Of a stretch of 48,410 nt of DNA, positions 16,409 through 27,212 are shown in pieces. The DNA comes from Thiomicrorhabdus marina (lineage in GTDB: Bacteria; Pseudomonadota; Gammaproteobacteria; Thiomicrospirales; Thiomicrospiraceae). Within the stretch, counting starts at the first letter, position 1; the number at the start of each line of letters is the position of its first letter. Location: the NCBI RefSeq assembly GCF_017571465.1, contig NZ_JAGETV010000018.1, positions 1 through 48,410 on the forward strand, in the 5' to 3' direction. Both the position numbers and the translations under genes were made by a program. The notes under the pieces were generated by a model, which was not told where the DNA came from, ran no database searches, and saw only the letters and a list, made by a program, of their open reading frames with translations.

Positions 16409-18904
16409 TTAATTCATGCTTGATAAGTTGCGTTTTAATTTTCCGACACTCATGTTTAAATATGGGCGCTGCGATAGGTATCCGACTAATAATAAGATTA
16501 GGCTGCCGGCAATAAATGTCGTAAACCATAATTCGGGTGAAATTTTCGGGTTAGCGTCCAAAATATTTACTGATATCATGACACTGATTGCTTGCGCAAA
16601 GCTAGCGGCAAGTACGGCTGCTAAGAGTCCAAGTAATATAAATTCGCTGAGGCCGATTAGACGGATTTGTCGACTACTTGCACCTAAGGTTCTTAGTAAC
16701 AGCCAAGTTTGTATTCGTGCTTGCTGACTCGCTAAGGTGGCACTAAACAGGACGGCGATACTAGCAGCTAGTGTAAAGAAGAATAAGGCACTAACGCCGG
16801 ATGCGGCTTGATCCATGATTTCGCGAATCTGCTCGATGATTTGTTGTACGTCGACCAATAATGCTCCTGAAGCTTGCTGTGCCATCTGCTGAGTCAATTC
16901 ATTACGCACCGTTTTATTATCGATAAATAGGCTGCTTAGATAACTGACCGCCAGCGGTTTTTCCGAATTCGGTTCGACGATAAAGAAAAAATTCAATCGG
17001 AAGCTTTGCCAGTTTAAAGAGCGGATAGCTCGAACTTGGTAGCGGTATTCAATTCCGGCAAAATCGAAGCTTAAACGGTCGCCTAACTTTATGTCAAAAG
17101 CCTCGGCAATGCTTTCTTCAACGGTTACACCTAAGCCGCTATATTCAGAGTCGGGTAACTGTTCAATGATTTCATTGTATTTTGGGGTCTCGCTGCTTAC
17201 AGCAATATTGGCTTCTCGTTGCAGTAAGCGCTGTGCTCTCAGTGTTGGCATTTGTTCAGAGGTTAACTGTATGCCGTTTTTAGCGATTAATCTGCCGCGT
17301 GCTACGGGGACAAAATCGGGCGTTAATTGTTGTGCTGCAAATAGGTTTTTAACTGTATCGAGTTGATAAGGTTGAACATTAACTAAAAAAGTATTGGGTG
17401 TTTTTTCAGGCAAACTGCTTTGCCAGTTATTGATTAGTTCTTGACGGACAAAAGTCATTAAAATCAAAACAAAAAGCACTAGGCCGATAGAGACTAACTG
17501 AATTTTTATCAGTTCCGGTTGCTTAAGCAGGGCAGCAATCGATAAACGCAGCCAGCCGCGGGTGTGCATGTGAGTTTTCTGTAGCGCCCACAATAAGGCG
17601 CTGGCGCAGAGATAAAAGATAATACTCAATAAAGCGCCAATGCTCAGTACCCAACCAAGGAAATTCATCTGCACGATAACGCTCATTAAGATCAATACCA
17701 ATGCAAACGAAATAACCCAGTGACGCATCTGTTGGCGTTTTGAGGTTTGTTTGAAAACCTGTAGCGGCGAAGTTTGCATGGCGGTTTGATAGGCTTGCCA
17801 AGCAAAACTCCACAATACTAAGATGCCGCTTACTAAGCCAATTAATGCGGCATAGACATAGCTGGCGTGTATGAAGAGTGTGAATAGCGTTTCCAGCCAT
17901 GGTGAGGCTAATAGAATTAGGCAGAGGCCAAGTACGACACCGAGCAAACTACTACTGAAACCAATCCAGAAAAACTGCCAAGCAAACAGACGGCGCAGTT
18001 GTTTGTTTCTGCCGCCAAAAGCGCGTAATAGCGCGAGGCTACTGCGCCAGCGATTTAGGTAAAAGCGACTGGCAATCAAAATGCTCAAACCTGCCACAAA
18101 AACGGCTGACAAGGCGGCTAAGTCGAGAAACAGCCAGGCGCGATCAAGGGTTTTTTGCAGATCTTCATTTGGAGCCTGCGCCGAGATTAAGTCGATAAAT
18201 TCCGGTTTGGCGTTTTCAAATTCGCGGACAAATTGCTGGATGTTCTGAGTGTTTCCGGCTAGCGATAATTGATAGGTGATGCGACTGCCGGGTCCGATAA
18301 GTTGAGTGCTGTCTAAATCCTGTAGCGGCATAATCACTTGCGGCGCAAACTGTGCCATTGGATTAATCAAACTATTCGGTTCAACGGCACCGGCTAATGC
18401 AAATTTTTTCTCACCAAGTAGCAGTTGGCTGTTGCCGTTTAGATTCATTAACTGCATTAATTTTGGTTCAATCCATACCGTGCTGGAAGTGAGTGCTTTA
18501 AAAGGCAGTTGTGAGTTAAGGATTCGTTCGCCACGTAAAGGCTGACTCTTCTCGACGGCAGTTAAATTGACCAGTTGGAAAGCTTCTTGAGGTTTTTCAA
18601 CCAATGCCATGGTGACAAAGCTGAGGCTTTTTTGAGTCTGTAGATTTAATTTGTCGGCTTGATTTTGCCAGTGCTCATCTATCGGTCTTGAAGAGCGCAA
18701 GACCAAATCGGCCCCAAGGCTGTTGGCCGCTTTTTGTAACATACTCTGTTTAATACTTTCGCCTAAGTGAGTTATGGTGGTGACACTCATACTGGCAATG
18801 GATATGGCGATAAACAGCCAAAGCCAGTCACCTTGTTTAAAACTGCGGTAAAACCAGCGCCAAGCGATGAAGGGTTCGTTGAGAAGAGTATTTTTAGCAG
18901 ACAT
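16409..18904 (-). CDS. ybbP: ABC transporter permease of the YbbP/FtsX type
   Basis: 831 aa (804 in E. coli YbbP). An N-terminal membrane helix (about 28-45), a periplasmic MacB-like region, a first FtsX domain of helices (about 255-390), further helices to about 500, a second periplasmic region and a C-terminal FtsX domain (about 690-820). Works with the ATPase YbbA, 30 nt upstream, as an inner-membrane ABC complex of the MacB class, probably exporting or extracting lipophilic molecules rather than importing. Divergent from tesA as in E. coli. Confidence 0.88.
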   Translation of the reverse strand: MSAKNTLLNEPFIAWRWFYRSFKQGDWLWLFIAISIASMSVTTITHLGESIKQSMLQKAANSLGADLVLRSSRPIDEHWQNQADKLNLQTQKSLSFVTMALVEKPQEAFQLVNLTAVEKSQPLRGERILNSQLPFKALTSSTVWIEPKLMQLMNLNGNSQLLLGEKKFALAGAVEPNSLINPMAQFAPQVIMPLQDLDSTQLIGPGSRITYQLSLAGNTQNIQQFVREFENAKPEFIDLISAQAPNEDLQKTLDRAWLFLDLAALSAVFVAGLSILIASRFYLNRWRSSLALLRAFGGRNKQLRRLFAWQFFWIGFSSSLLGVVLGLCLILLASPWLETLFTLFIHASYVYAALIGLVSGILVLWSFAWQAYQTAMQTSPLQVFKQTSKRQQMRHWVISFALVLILMSVIVQMNFLGWVLSIGALLSIIFYLCASALLWALQKTHMHTRGWLRLSIAALLKQPELIKIQLVSIGLVLFVLILMTFVRQELINNWQSSLPEKTPNTFLVNVQPYQLDTVKNLFAAQQLTPDFVPVARGRLIAKNGIQLTSEQMPTLRAQRLLQREANIAVSSETPKYNEIIEQLPDSEYSGLGVTVEESIAEAFDIKLGDRLSFDFAGIEYRYQVRAIRSLNWQSFRLNFFFIVEPNSEKPLAVSYLSSLFIDNKTVRNELTQQMAQQASGALLVDVQQIIEQIREIMDQAASGVSALFFFTLAASIAVLFSATLASQQARIQTWLLLRTLGASSRQIRLIGLSEFILLGLLAAVLAASFAQAISVMISVNILDANPKISPELWFTTFIAGSLILLLVGYLSQRPYLNMSVGKLKRNLSSMN

Positions 18905-18934
18905 ATGAGACTTCCGTTTTTGTCAGCAGTACGA

Positions 18935-19630
18935 TTACCAAGGTTGCAATTGACCATGTTGCAGTTGTAGAACTTGATCGCACTGCTTGGCGTAGTTCAT
19001 ATCGTGGGTCACTAATACCAAAGTGGTTTGATGGGTTTGATTGAGCTCAAACAGCAGTTCCTGAATCTGTGCCGCGGTGTGCTCGTCCAAATTACCGGTC
19101 GGTTCATCAGCAAACAGAATGCTTGGCGTGGTGACAAATGCGCGGGCAATGGCAACACGCTGTTGTTCGCCGCCGGAAAGTTGTGCCGGTAGATGGTGAG
19201 CGCGATTGCTTAAGCCTACTTTATCTAAAGCTGCCAAGGCTTTGTCACGAGCGTCTTCGATTTGAAACAGTTCCAATGGCATCAGAATGTTTTCTAAGGC
19301 ATTCATACTGGAAAGCAGTTGAAAGTTCTGGAATACAAAGCCGACCTGCTGGGCACGGATTTGTGCGCACTGGTCTTCATTTAAATGATTGAGTGCATGA
19401 CCAAGTAGTGAGATATTGCCGGAACTTGGTTTTTCCAGACCGGCCATAATAGAAAGCAAAGTCGATTTGCCGGAACCGGAACGACCGACAATCGCTAAGG
19501 TCTGCTCCGGTTCTAACGTTAAATTACAGCCATTAAGAATATCCAGAGTTTGTTCATCACTCTGAACACGGTAGCTGATATTCTCTAAAGCAAGAATTGG
19601 GTTGGAAATCGTGGCAGCAGCTGTGGTCAT
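18935..19630 (-). CDS. ybbA: ABC transporter ATP-binding protein, YbbA type
   Basis: 231 aa. Walker [11 protein letters not shown]-loop, signature [15 protein letters not shown], Walker [13 protein letters not shown] and H-loop VTHD, all intact. Belongs to the LolD/MacB-like ATPase group that pairs with FtsX-type permeases. First gene of a two-gene unit with ybbP, divergent from tesA with a 43-bp gap, the arrangement conserved across gammaproteobacteria. Confidence 0.93.
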   Translation of the reverse strand: MTTAAATISNPILALENISYRVQSDEQTLDILNGCNLTLEPEQTLAIVGRSGSGKSTLLSIMAGLEKPSSGNISLLGHALNHLNEDQCAQIRAQQVGFVFQNFQLLSSMNALENILMPLELFQIEDARDKALAALDKVGLSNRAHHLPAQLSGGEQQRVAIARAFVTTPSILFADEPTGNLDEHTAAQIQELLFELNQTHQTTLVLVTHDMNYAKQCDQVLQLQHGQLQPW

Positions 19631-19673
19631 GACTTATCCTTGAGTGTGGATCTTGGCGATGAATGGAAGATAA

Positions 19674-20366
19674 ATGCAATTTACTACTAAATTAGCACGT
19701 CTTAATTATGGCGTTTTCAACTTGCTTATGTTGGCTTTATTGCTGACTAATCCTATTGCAGTCAGCGCACAACAACAAGCACCAGAGATTGGAAATATCA
19801 GTAAGTTGTCAATGCCGGCCAAGGTGTTGGTGTTTGGTGATAGCTTAAGTGCCGCCTATGGCATCGAAAAATCGCAAGGCTGGGTAACATTACTTGCCGA
19901 ACGTTTACAGCAGTTCAACCCAAAAATTACTGTGCATAATGCGAGTCTAAGCGGCGAAACCACTTCTGGTGGTATGCAGCGCCTGCCGAGTATTTTGGCT
20001 CTGCAAGAGCCTAATTTGATGATTTTGGAACTGGGGGCGAATGATGCACTACGTGGTCAAAATCTTTTGCAGACCAAAGCCAATTTAGAACGCATGATTC
20101 AACTCTGTAAGCAGCAAGCGCAGGGCTGCCAAGTTATTCTGTTAGGCATTCGCTTGCCTTCAAACTATGGCCCGGCGTATGAAAAGCTGTTGGTTAAAAT
20201 TTATCGAGATTTAGCGCACAAGTATCAATTAAGCTTTGATCCTTTCTTTTTGCAGGATGTTGCTCTGGAGCCGGATTTAATGCAAGACGATGCTTTGCAT
20301 CCAAATGCCGCTGCGCAAACAAAGATTGTTGAGCGTCTCTGGCCTCTGGTTAAAGCCTATTTCTAG
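19674..20366 (+). CDS. tesA: Periplasmic esterase / thioesterase I (SGNH hydrolase)
   Basis: 230 aa with an N-terminal signal peptide of about 32 residues (hydrophobic LLMLALLLTNPIAVSA). SGNH blocks: VFGDSLSAAYG (nucleophile Ser), GETTSGG, LELGANDALRG (Asn in oxyanion hole) and DALHPNAAAQ (Asp-His). TesA-type enzymes hydrolyse acyl thioesters and esters in the periplasm. Longer than mature E. coli TesA mainly by the leader. Divergent with ybbAP. Confidence 0.93.
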   Translation: MQFTTKLARLNYGVFNLLMLALLLTNPIAVSAQQQAPEIGNISKLSMPAKVLVFGDSLSAAYGIEKSQGWVTLLAERLQQFNPKITVHNASLSGETTSGGMQRLPSILALQEPNLMILELGANDALRGQNLLQTKANLERMIQLCKQQAQGCQVILLGIRLPSNYGPAYEKLLVKIYRDLAHKYQLSFDPFFLQDVALEPDLMQDDALHPNAAAQTKIVERLWPLVKAYF

Positions 20367-20459
20367 ATTTGCATTAACTTTTCTATCTTAAGTCAGTTCG
20401 CTTAACAAAGGCCTTTGCTATATTGGATGCGATGAATTCCGATTAATAAGAGAATGATT

Positions 20460-21293
20460 ATGCAAAATCAGTTGCGCGCCGCATTGGAAGCGATTCGTGG
20501 AGTTAAAATTCCGGAATTCCCGCAAGAAGTTATTGAGTTAGACAATGAGATCAACAGTAAATTTGCCAATGTGCATAAAATTGTCTCTATTCTAGAGCAG
20601 AATATTACGCTCTCCGGTGAAGTGATGCGATTGGTCAATTCACCGATTATCAAACTAAAACAGCCGGTCGATAATATTCGCGATGCGGTTAATGCGATGG
20701 GCTTGGAGCAATTGCGTAATCTTGTCGTGGCCGCCGCATTTAAACGGCTGTTTAATTCCGGTAGTCTACAACGCGATATTCTTGAACATAGTGTCGACGT
20801 TGCTTTCTGTATGGCGTATCTCACTGAATTTGTGCACGGTGTGCCGCGCGATCAAGCTTATATGATGGGGCTGTTCCATAATGCCGGCAGTTTGTTGCTG
20901 GCGGCTAAGAATCAGGAAGCGTATGAGAAATTATTCAGTATGAGTCTCGTTAATCCTGTTCGTTTACTTGCCAAAGAGCGTGAAGTAATGGGCGCAGATC
21001 ATTGTATGGTCGGTGTTCTTGTCGCCAAGAAATGGCAACTTCCAATGGCGATTATTAATGGCATTATGTTGCACCATAGCGCTAATCTAACTCGCATTAG
21101 CAATGAAGAAGTGCGTTCGATGGTGGCGATGTTACAGTTGTCGAATGCCGTGGTGGCAGAAATTTCCATTGGTGCCTACCGTGGTGAAGAAATGAAAGCT
21201 TTTGAAGAGCATGCTGTGCAAGAATTGATGTTAGATGAAGAAGTGGTTGCAGAGCTGCGCGCCAACTTAATTACCTATAATCATAAAAGTTAA
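20460..21293 (+). CDS. HDOD-domain protein, second paralogue
   Basis: 277 aa from ATG 20460, which has AAGAGA at 8-nt spacing; an ATG at 20454 is too close to that site. The HDOD domain fills about residues 10-210: IPEFPQEVIELDNEIN, VRLVNSPI, ANAMGLEQLRNLV-type core helix and YMMGLFHNAGSLLLAA, lacking the metal-binding HD. A scaffold/signalling role is usual. Ends with a terminator shared with lon. Confidence 0.85.
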   Translation: MQNQLRAALEAIRGVKIPEFPQEVIELDNEINSKFANVHKIVSILEQNITLSGEVMRLVNSPIIKLKQPVDNIRDAVNAMGLEQLRNLVVAAAFKRLFNSGSLQRDILEHSVDVAFCMAYLTEFVHGVPRDQAYMMGLFHNAGSLLLAAKNQEAYEKLFSMSLVNPVRLLAKEREVMGADHCMVGVLVAKKWQLPMAIINGIMLHHSANLTRISNEEVRSMVAMLQLSNAVVAEISIGAYRGEEMKAFEEHAVQELMLDEEVVAELRANLITYNHKS

Positions 21294-21324
21294 AAGCCGT
21301 TTAAGAGGTTCTTAAACGGCTTTT
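21291..21324. terminator. Bidirectional terminator between the HDOD gene and lon
   Basis: AAAAGCCGTTTAAG and CTTAAACGGCTTTT form a perfect 14-bp stem with a 5-base loop, with an A tract on one side and a T tract on the other. It can end both converging transcripts. Confidence 0.9.
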
Positions 21325-21343
21325 CGCTGTGTAAGTTAATACA

Positions 21344-24010
21344 TTAATGCTGTGTACTGACTTCTTCGTCTTTATTCGCTAGATAGACTTTCAGCGCCGG
21401 CGATTTGGTACGGATATTAAAAGTTAGCCGAGCGACATCATCAAATTGCTTGGCGAAATGCACGGTCATACCTTCCTGTAGATATTCCGGTAGTTCTTGA
21501 TAATCCTTGCGGTTATCTTCCGGCAGAATCAATTCTTTAATCCCTAAACGACGTGCCGCAATGACTTTTTCACGAATCCCGCCGACCGGTAAGACTTGAC
21601 CGGTCAGACTGAGTTCACCGGTCATGGCAATCGGTGTTTTCACCGCTTCGTCACGCGCCAGCGAAAGCAGGGCGGTCGCCATGGTAATACCGGCACTCGG
21701 GCCGTCTTTTGGTGTTGCACCATCCGGTACATGTAAATGCACAAACGCCTTATCGAAGAACTCAGGGTCGGCTTTGTATTTATCCAGATTCGAGCTGATA
21801 AAGCTGTAAGCAATACCGGCGGATTCTTGCATTACATCGCCCAATTGACCGGAGAGTTTAAAGCCGCGGTTATGGGTGTGCACGCGGCTTGCTTCTATTG
21901 TTAGCGTCGCGCCGCCCATTGAGGTCCACGCCAAGCCGGTGACGGTACCGGTTTGTTGATTCAGTTTTTCCGGATGGAAGCGCGGTTGACCAAGCATTTC
22001 TTGCAATTCATTCACATGAATCTTGGCATTGTCGATTTCACCGGTGACCAGTTTGATTGCCAGTTTGCGAATTAATTTACCAAGCTGTTTTTTCAGGTTA
22101 CGTACGCCGGACTCACGCGCATAACCTTCAATCACATGGCGAATTGCCGGTGTGGTAATTTGCACTTGTTCTTTGCTGATGCCGGATTCTTCCAGCAGGC
22201 TAGGCCACAAGTGATGTTTGGCAATGTCGATTTTCTCTTCGGTAATATAACCGGACAGGCGAATCACTTCCATACGATCCAGCAACGGCCCGGGAATGGT
22301 ATCTAGGGTATTGGCGGTACAGACAAACAGCGTTTTCGACAGATCGAAACGCAAGTCCATAAAGTGATCCATAAATTCGCTGTTCTGTTCCGGATCAAGC
22401 ACCTCCAATAACGCAGAAGCCGGATCACCGTGGTAAGACGAACCGATTTTATCAACCTCGTCCAGCATAATCACCGGATTGGCAGTTTCGCAATCTTTTA
22501 ACGCCTGCATGAATTTACCCGGCATGGCGCCGATATAGGTGCGGCGATGGCCTTTGATCTCGGCCTCGTCGCGCATACCACCAACCGAGAAACGATAGAA
22601 CTTACGTCCCAAGGCTTCGGCGATGGACTTACCAATCGAAGTTTTACCGACACCCGGCGGGCCGACTAAACAGATAATCGAACCGGATACTTCGCCTTTT
22701 AAAGCACCGACCGCGAGGAATTCCAAGATGCGTTGTTTTACATCATCCAGACCGTCGTGTTTTTTATCGAGCACTTTGCGAGCGCGTTTTAGATCCAGTT
22801 TGTCTTCGCTGTATTGTCCCCACGGCAGTTGCGTCAGCCATTCGAGCCAGTTGCGGGCAACATTGTATTCCGGCGACTGCGGGTCAAGAATCGATAGCTT
22901 GCTCAGTTCTTCTTCGGCTTTATTCAAAGCTTCCTCGGTCAGCGCCAGCTTTTCCATGCGCTCTTCAAAACGGTCGCGGTCGAGGGTTTGGTCGTCTTTA
23001 ACAATCCCGAGTTCTTTTTGGATCTCTTTTAGTTGCTGGCGCAGGAAGAAATCACGTTGATGGTCGGTCAAGGACTCTTCAACACGTTCACGAATATTGA
23101 CCTGCAAGCGGGTTACTTCCACTTCATGTTTCAGCAGTTGTAATACCTGTTCCAAGCGACGTTCTAAATCGAAAGTCTCCAAGACTTGCTGTAATTTATC
23201 GTTTTCGGCTGTGGTCAGGCTGGCTGCGAAATCAGCCAAGCGCGACGGTTCGGTGGCGCTATAGCGATTGAGAAAGTATTTCAGTTCTTCCGAATACAGC
23301 GGATTAAGCGGTAGCAATTCACGGAAGGCGTTCATAATCGCCATGCCATGCGCTTTCAAGACATCATCACTACAGGTAATAATATCTTGCGGATAGCTGA
23401 CCACGGCACGATACGGCGCTTGATTCGATACCCAGAAATCGATCTGCAGACGGCAGATACCTTCGGCGACCAATTGAATATAGTCGTCGCGGATTTTTGG
23501 GTTACGGACGCGGATTAGTGTGCCGATACGGCTGAAATCATCAACTGGGGTTTTGTGATGTTCTTCATGGTCGACATACACCAAGCCAATGTATTGGCAT
23601 TTGTTCTCTTTAATGGCGTTGAAAGTTTCTTCCCAAGTTTCACGAGCCAACAATACCGGCAGTTGTTGTCCGGGAAAGAAAGGGCGCTCTTTAACCGGCA
23701 ATAGATAAATCTCTTGCGGAAGATTTTGATCTTCATGTGCGAGTTCGCCAAAAACCGTCGAATCATTTTGGCTAGAAGCGTCGGCCTTTTCTTTTGCTTG
23801 GCTAAGGATGTCGATTAGGTTCTCCGCCAATTCCGGATTAATGCTGCTCTGCACTTCGCCATTTATCTCAATCATAACCGGCGTTTTATTCTCTTGTGCG
23901 GACGGATTCGGCACAGCGGTTTCCAGCGTCGACTTGTCGGTCGCTTCTTGTTCGTTTTCCGGCTGAGTGTTATCGACACTCGGCTCAAACAAATCCTGCT
24001 TATCACTCAT
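21344..24010 (-). CDS. lon: ATP-dependent protease Lon with N-terminal extension
   Basis: 888 aa (784 in E. coli). Residues 1 to about 95 form an acidic, Gln/Asn/Ser-rich, probably disordered extension. Then the LON substrate-binding domain ([20 protein letters not shown]), coiled coil, AAA+ domain with Walker [10 protein letters not shown] and Walker [10 protein letters not shown], and the serine protease domain with the catalytic dyad Ser772 (DGPSAGITM) and Lys815 ([12 protein letters not shown]). Degrades misfolded and regulatory proteins in the cytoplasm. The extension is the source of the extra length. Monocistronic. Confidence 0.96.
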   Translation of the reverse strand: MSDKQDLFEPSVDNTQPENEQEATDKSTLETAVPNPSAQENKTPVMIEINGEVQSSINPELAENLIDILSQAKEKADASSQNDSTVFGELAHEDQNLPQEIYLLPVKERPFFPGQQLPVLLARETWEETFNAIKENKCQYIGLVYVDHEEHHKTPVDDFSRIGTLIRVRNPKIRDDYIQLVAEGICRLQIDFWVSNQAPYRAVVSYPQDIITCSDDVLKAHGMAIMNAFRELLPLNPLYSEELKYFLNRYSATEPSRLADFAASLTTAENDKLQQVLETFDLERRLEQVLQLLKHEVEVTRLQVNIRERVEESLTDHQRDFFLRQQLKEIQKELGIVKDDQTLDRDRFEERMEKLALTEEALNKAEEELSKLSILDPQSPEYNVARNWLEWLTQLPWGQYSEDKLDLKRARKVLDKKHDGLDDVKQRILEFLAVGALKGEVSGSIICLVGPPGVGKTSIGKSIAEALGRKFYRFSVGGMRDEAEIKGHRRTYIGAMPGKFMQALKDCETANPVIMLDEVDKIGSSYHGDPASALLEVLDPEQNSEFMDHFMDLRFDLSKTLFVCTANTLDTIPGPLLDRMEVIRLSGYITEEKIDIAKHHLWPSLLEESGISKEQVQITTPAIRHVIEGYARESGVRNLKKQLGKLIRKLAIKLVTGEIDNAKIHVNELQEMLGQPRFHPEKLNQQTGTVTGLAWTSMGGATLTIEASRVHTHNRGFKLSGQLGDVMQESAGIAYSFISSNLDKYKADPEFFDKAFVHLHVPDGATPKDGPSAGITMATALLSLARDEAVKTPIAMTGELSLTGQVLPVGGIREKVIAARRLGIKELILPEDNRKDYQELPEYLQEGMTVHFAKQFDDVARLTFNIRTKSPALKVYLANKDEEVSTQH

Positions 24011-24119
24011 GATGTTATAAATTGCCTTTAAATTTTCCGCAGCGGGAGCAAGCGGTTATGGGTCGTGTTATGAATACGGTATGATATGGGGCTGAAATTT
24101 AAAGATTCAAGGGAAGAAG

Positions 24120-24674
24120 ATGCAAAATACGCCAATTAAAATCGGATTTGTCACCGTTTCGGATCGAGCCAGTCGCGGCGAGTATGAAGACCTTGGTGGC
24201 CCGGCGATGCAAGAGTGGATTGGAAAGGCCTTAACCAATGATTGGCAGCCGGTAGCTCGGGTGATTGAAGACGAGCAGGGATTAATTGAAAGTACCCTGA
24301 AACAGCTGGCTGATGAGGATAAATGTTGCTTGATTTTGACCACCGGCGGAACCGGACCAGCCAAACGCGATGTGACCCCGGAAGCCACTGAAGCGGTGTG
24401 TGAAAAAATTCTAGATGGTTTTGCCGAGCAGATGCGTGCGGTATCACTTCAGTATGTGCCGACCGCGATTCTATCGCGCCAGATTGCCGGCATCCGCGGC
24501 GAGAGTTTAATCATCAATCTACCGGGCAAACCGTCCGCAATTGGTGAATGTCTGGAAGCGGTTTTCCCGGCAGTACCTTATTGCGTTGATTTGATTGAAG
24601 GGCCTTATTTAGAAACCGATGAAGCTTTTGTCAAGGCGTTCCGCCCGAAGCATGCTAAAAAGCCAAGTGCGTAA
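24120..24674 (+). CDS. mog: Molybdopterin adenylyltransferase
   Basis: 184 aa, MogA/MoaB family. Contains FVTVSDRASRGEYED, the conserved LTTGGTGPAKRDVTPEAT and a C-terminal NLPGKPSAIGECL. Adenylates molybdopterin before molybdate insertion. The length and the RDVTPEA version fit MogA. Translated 25 bp before prmB with tight spacing. Molybdenum cofactor use implies molybdoenzymes elsewhere in the genome. Confidence 0.92.
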   Translation: MQNTPIKIGFVTVSDRASRGEYEDLGGPAMQEWIGKALTNDWQPVARVIEDEQGLIESTLKQLADEDKCCLILTTGGTGPAKRDVTPEATEAVCEKILDGFAEQMRAVSLQYVPTAILSRQIAGIRGESLIINLPGKPSAIGECLEAVFPAVPYCVDLIEGPYLETDEAFVKAFRPKHAKKPSA

Positions 24675-24698
24675 CCGATTGGTAAGGAGACCAAGTTT

Positions 24699-25634
24699 AT
24701 GAGCAAATTAAATTACCAATACGACGGTTTAGAATCGATCATCGATTTTGTTCGATGGGGCGGTTCACTGTTTACCAAATCGGAACTGTTTTTCGGACAC
24801 GGTACCGATAATGCATTTGATGAAGCCAAATTATTGACATTTCATGTTCTGCAATTGCCGCAAAATATTCCTGATAACTATTGGAATGCGCGCTTGACGC
24901 ATGTCGAGAAGCAGCAGGTTACCGAACTGTTTCGGTTACGGATTGAAACGCGCAAGCCGGCAGCTTATTTAACTGGCGAAGCCTGGTTTGCCGGATTGCG
25001 TTTTATTGTTTCTGAAGCGACCTTGGTGCCGCGCTCGCCGATTGCGGAATTGATTGCCAAACGCTATGAACCTTGGGTTAATGCCGAGCAGGTTACCAAT
25101 GTATTAGATATGTGCACCGGCAGTGGTTGTATCGGAATTGCCTCTTTACAAGCCTTTCCGCATGCCGAAGTTGATCTGGTCGATATTTCTGAAGATGCTT
25201 TAGAGATCGCTCAGCAGAATGTTGAGCAGTTTGGCTTAGAAGAATTTGCGCATCCGATTCAATCCGATCTGTTTAGCAATCTACAAGGCAAGCAGTACGA
25301 TTTAATCGTTTCCAATCCGCCGTATGTTGATGAAATCGAAATGACTCATCTGCCGGAGGAGTTTCAGCGCGAACCGGCATTAGGCTTGGCGGCCGGTAAA
25401 GACGGTTTGGATTTGGTACGTCGAATCTTAGCCGAAGCACCTCAGTATCTTAAAGACGATGGTGTGTTGATTGTCGAAGTCGGCGTATCGCAATTCTATC
25501 TGGAACAAGAATATCCTGAGTTACCTTTCTACTGGTTTGAGTTTGAACATGGTGGTGAAGGCGTGTTTGCGATTCAGAAATCCGAACTGGAAGTGTTTGC
25601 CGATGAAATTCAGCAACGACTGGCGCCGGCCTAA
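24699..25634 (+). CDS. prmB: Ribosomal protein L3 glutamine methyltransferase
   Basis: 311 aa (310 in E. coli). N-terminal helical domain, SAM-binding VLDMCTGSGCIGIASL and the HemK-type catalytic motif SNPPYVD, which binds the substrate glutamine. The N-terminal half and length match PrmB (L3 Gln methylation) rather than PrmC (release factors). AAGGAGA ribosome site. Confidence 0.93.
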   Translation: MSKLNYQYDGLESIIDFVRWGGSLFTKSELFFGHGTDNAFDEAKLLTFHVLQLPQNIPDNYWNARLTHVEKQQVTELFRLRIETRKPAAYLTGEAWFAGLRFIVSEATLVPRSPIAELIAKRYEPWVNAEQVTNVLDMCTGSGCIGIASLQAFPHAEVDLVDISEDALEIAQQNVEQFGLEEFAHPIQSDLFSNLQGKQYDLIVSNPPYVDEIEMTHLPEEFQREPALGLAAGKDGLDLVRRILAEAPQYLKDDGVLIVEVGVSQFYLEQEYPELPFYWFEFEHGGEGVFAIQKSELEVFADEIQQRLAPA

Positions 25635-25730
25635 ATAAAAACGGAAAATGGCATACTTATCGCTTTGCTCGCTGGTAGCTATGATAAAAGACAAATTTTT
25701 GCCGTTTTACGGCATGTAAAGTTGATATGA

Positions 25731-26732
25731 GTGTGGATGCTTATGTACGGTTTTTCGCCTAAAAACATTTTTCTCGCCCTAGGAATTGTTGTCGGTACGG
25801 CAATGTGGATTCCGTCTCTGGTTGTTGCTCAAGATAGTCCGCTGCTTGATTTGGGAGCGGAGCTGGAGCAGTTGAAAGGGAAACAACCGGCTACCGAACA
25901 TGCGGCACCAAAACCGGCCAGCATTCAGCCGACAACTCAAGTAAGCCCAGCGCCGAAAAAGAAGGTCGAACCGGTACATACTGCCGTTGAACATCGCATT
26001 GATGAACCGTTACACTGGGGTTATTCAGGAAGTGAAGGGCCGAAATACTGGGGAGAACTCAGCGCGGAATTCAGTACCTGCAAAAACGGCAAAAATCAAT
26101 CGCCGATTGATTTACGAGATGCTAACGCAGTTGGCACGCAAGGCTTGGCGGATTTGGACATTCGCTATCGTGACGTCCCTCTAAAAATCGAAAACAACGG
26201 CCATTCGATTCAAGTCAATTATCCGCTTGGCAGCTATATTAAGGTCGGCGGCAAACGTTATGAATTGCTGCAATACCATTTCCATACACCGAGCGAACAC
26301 ATGAAAGAAGGCTTTAATTACCCGATGGAAATGCATATTGTGCATCGTGACGGTGATGGCAATTTTGCGGTTATCGGCGTGATTTTCCAAGAAGGTGAAG
26401 AAAACGAATACCTGAATACTTTGTTAAATGTACTACCTAAAAAAACGGCAAAGCAGAAAATTTATTCCGCATTAAGTGTTAATCCGGCGTACTTTATTCC
26501 GGCTAATACCGAGTTCTATAAATACAGTGGCTCATTAACGACACCGCCATGTACTGAAGGGGTTTACTGGATGGTATTTAAGCAACCGATTACGGCATCC
26601 GCCGAACAGATTCAACAGATGAATGAAGTGATGGGGGTGAATGCCCGCCCGGTCAATCCGGTTAACTCAAGAACCATTCTGAAGTCTTGGTCAGAAGTAG
26701 GCCAACAAGAACCGATATATGAATATTATTAA
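25731..26732 (+). CDS. Alpha-type carbonic anhydrase, exported
   Basis: 333 aa as drawn from GTG; ATG at 25743 is an equally good start. A signal sequence or anchor (about 5-34, hydrophobic, ending SLVVAQ) is followed by a Pro/Ala/Lys-rich linker (about 45-85) and the alpha-CA domain. Zinc ligands are visible as YHFHTPSEH (two His) and EMHIVH (third His), and the conserved GSLTTPPCTEGVYW lies near the active site. Converts CO2 and bicarbonate in the periplasm. Similar exported alpha-CAs are known in autotrophic Thiomicrospira relatives. Its stop overlaps the convergent thioesterase gene by 4 bp. Confidence 0.93.
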   Translation: MWMLMYGFSPKNIFLALGIVVGTAMWIPSLVVAQDSPLLDLGAELEQLKGKQPATEHAAPKPASIQPTTQVSPAPKKKVEPVHTAVEHRIDEPLHWGYSGSEGPKYWGELSAEFSTCKNGKNQSPIDLRDANAVGTQGLADLDIRYRDVPLKIENNGHSIQVNYPLGSYIKVGGKRYELLQYHFHTPSEHMKEGFNYPMEMHIVHRDGDGNFAVIGVIFQEGEENEYLNTLLNVLPKKTAKQKIYSALSVNPAYFIPANTEFYKYSGSLTTPPCTEGVYWMVFKQPITASAEQIQQMNEVMGVNARPVNPVNSRTILKSWSEVGQQEPIYEYY

Positions 26733-27130
26733 CGGTATAGCTCGGTATATTCAGCAGGAATTTTTTTCGGTTTGTGGCTGTCTAAACTGATACAGACATA
26801 AATGCTTTCGGCCTTAAATACGGTTTTATTGTCTGCAAGTCGCACAAATTCAAAAAAGCGTTCACGTTGGCAGCAGCCGATTTGTTTGCCAATCCACGTT
26901 TTCAGTTCTATTTCCTCGCCGGCATAACAACTTGCTAGATATTGCATCTGGTGTTGGTAAACCGCCAAAATTCGATTAAGTCGCTTTTGCATGTCGGTAT
27001 TAATGCCGACAGATTGTGCATGTGCCCATGCGATTTTCTCCATCCAATTCAAATAACTTTTGTTATTCACGTGTCTAAGAAAGTCTAAGTCGGTTTCTTG
27101 TACGGTATAAATTTCAGAGTAGTTGTTCAA
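26729..27130 (-). CDS. Acyl-CoA thioesterase, 4HBT hotdog fold
   Basis: 133 aa, the size of YbgC/4-hydroxybenzoyl-CoA thioesterase proteins. VQETDLDFLRHVNNKSYLNWMEKI near the N-terminus is the hotdog signature, with the catalytic Asp and HVNN, and LASCYAGEEIELKTWIGKQ is the central strand region. Probably cleaves small or fatty acyl-CoA/ACP thioesters; substrate unknown. Single gene, divergent from aroC. Confidence 0.82.
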   Translation of the reverse strand: MNNYSEIYTVQETDLDFLRHVNNKSYLNWMEKIAWAHAQSVGINTDMQKRLNRILAVYQHQMQYLASCYAGEEIELKTWIGKQIGCCQRERFFEFVRLADNKTVFKAESIYVCISLDSHKPKKIPAEYTELYR

Positions 27131-27212
27131 AAACTTCGTGCCTTCGTGCCTTCGTGGTGAATTTCCAGTAAAATACGCCGCAATTATAAAAATTTAAAGA
27201 AGATGTAAGCGT

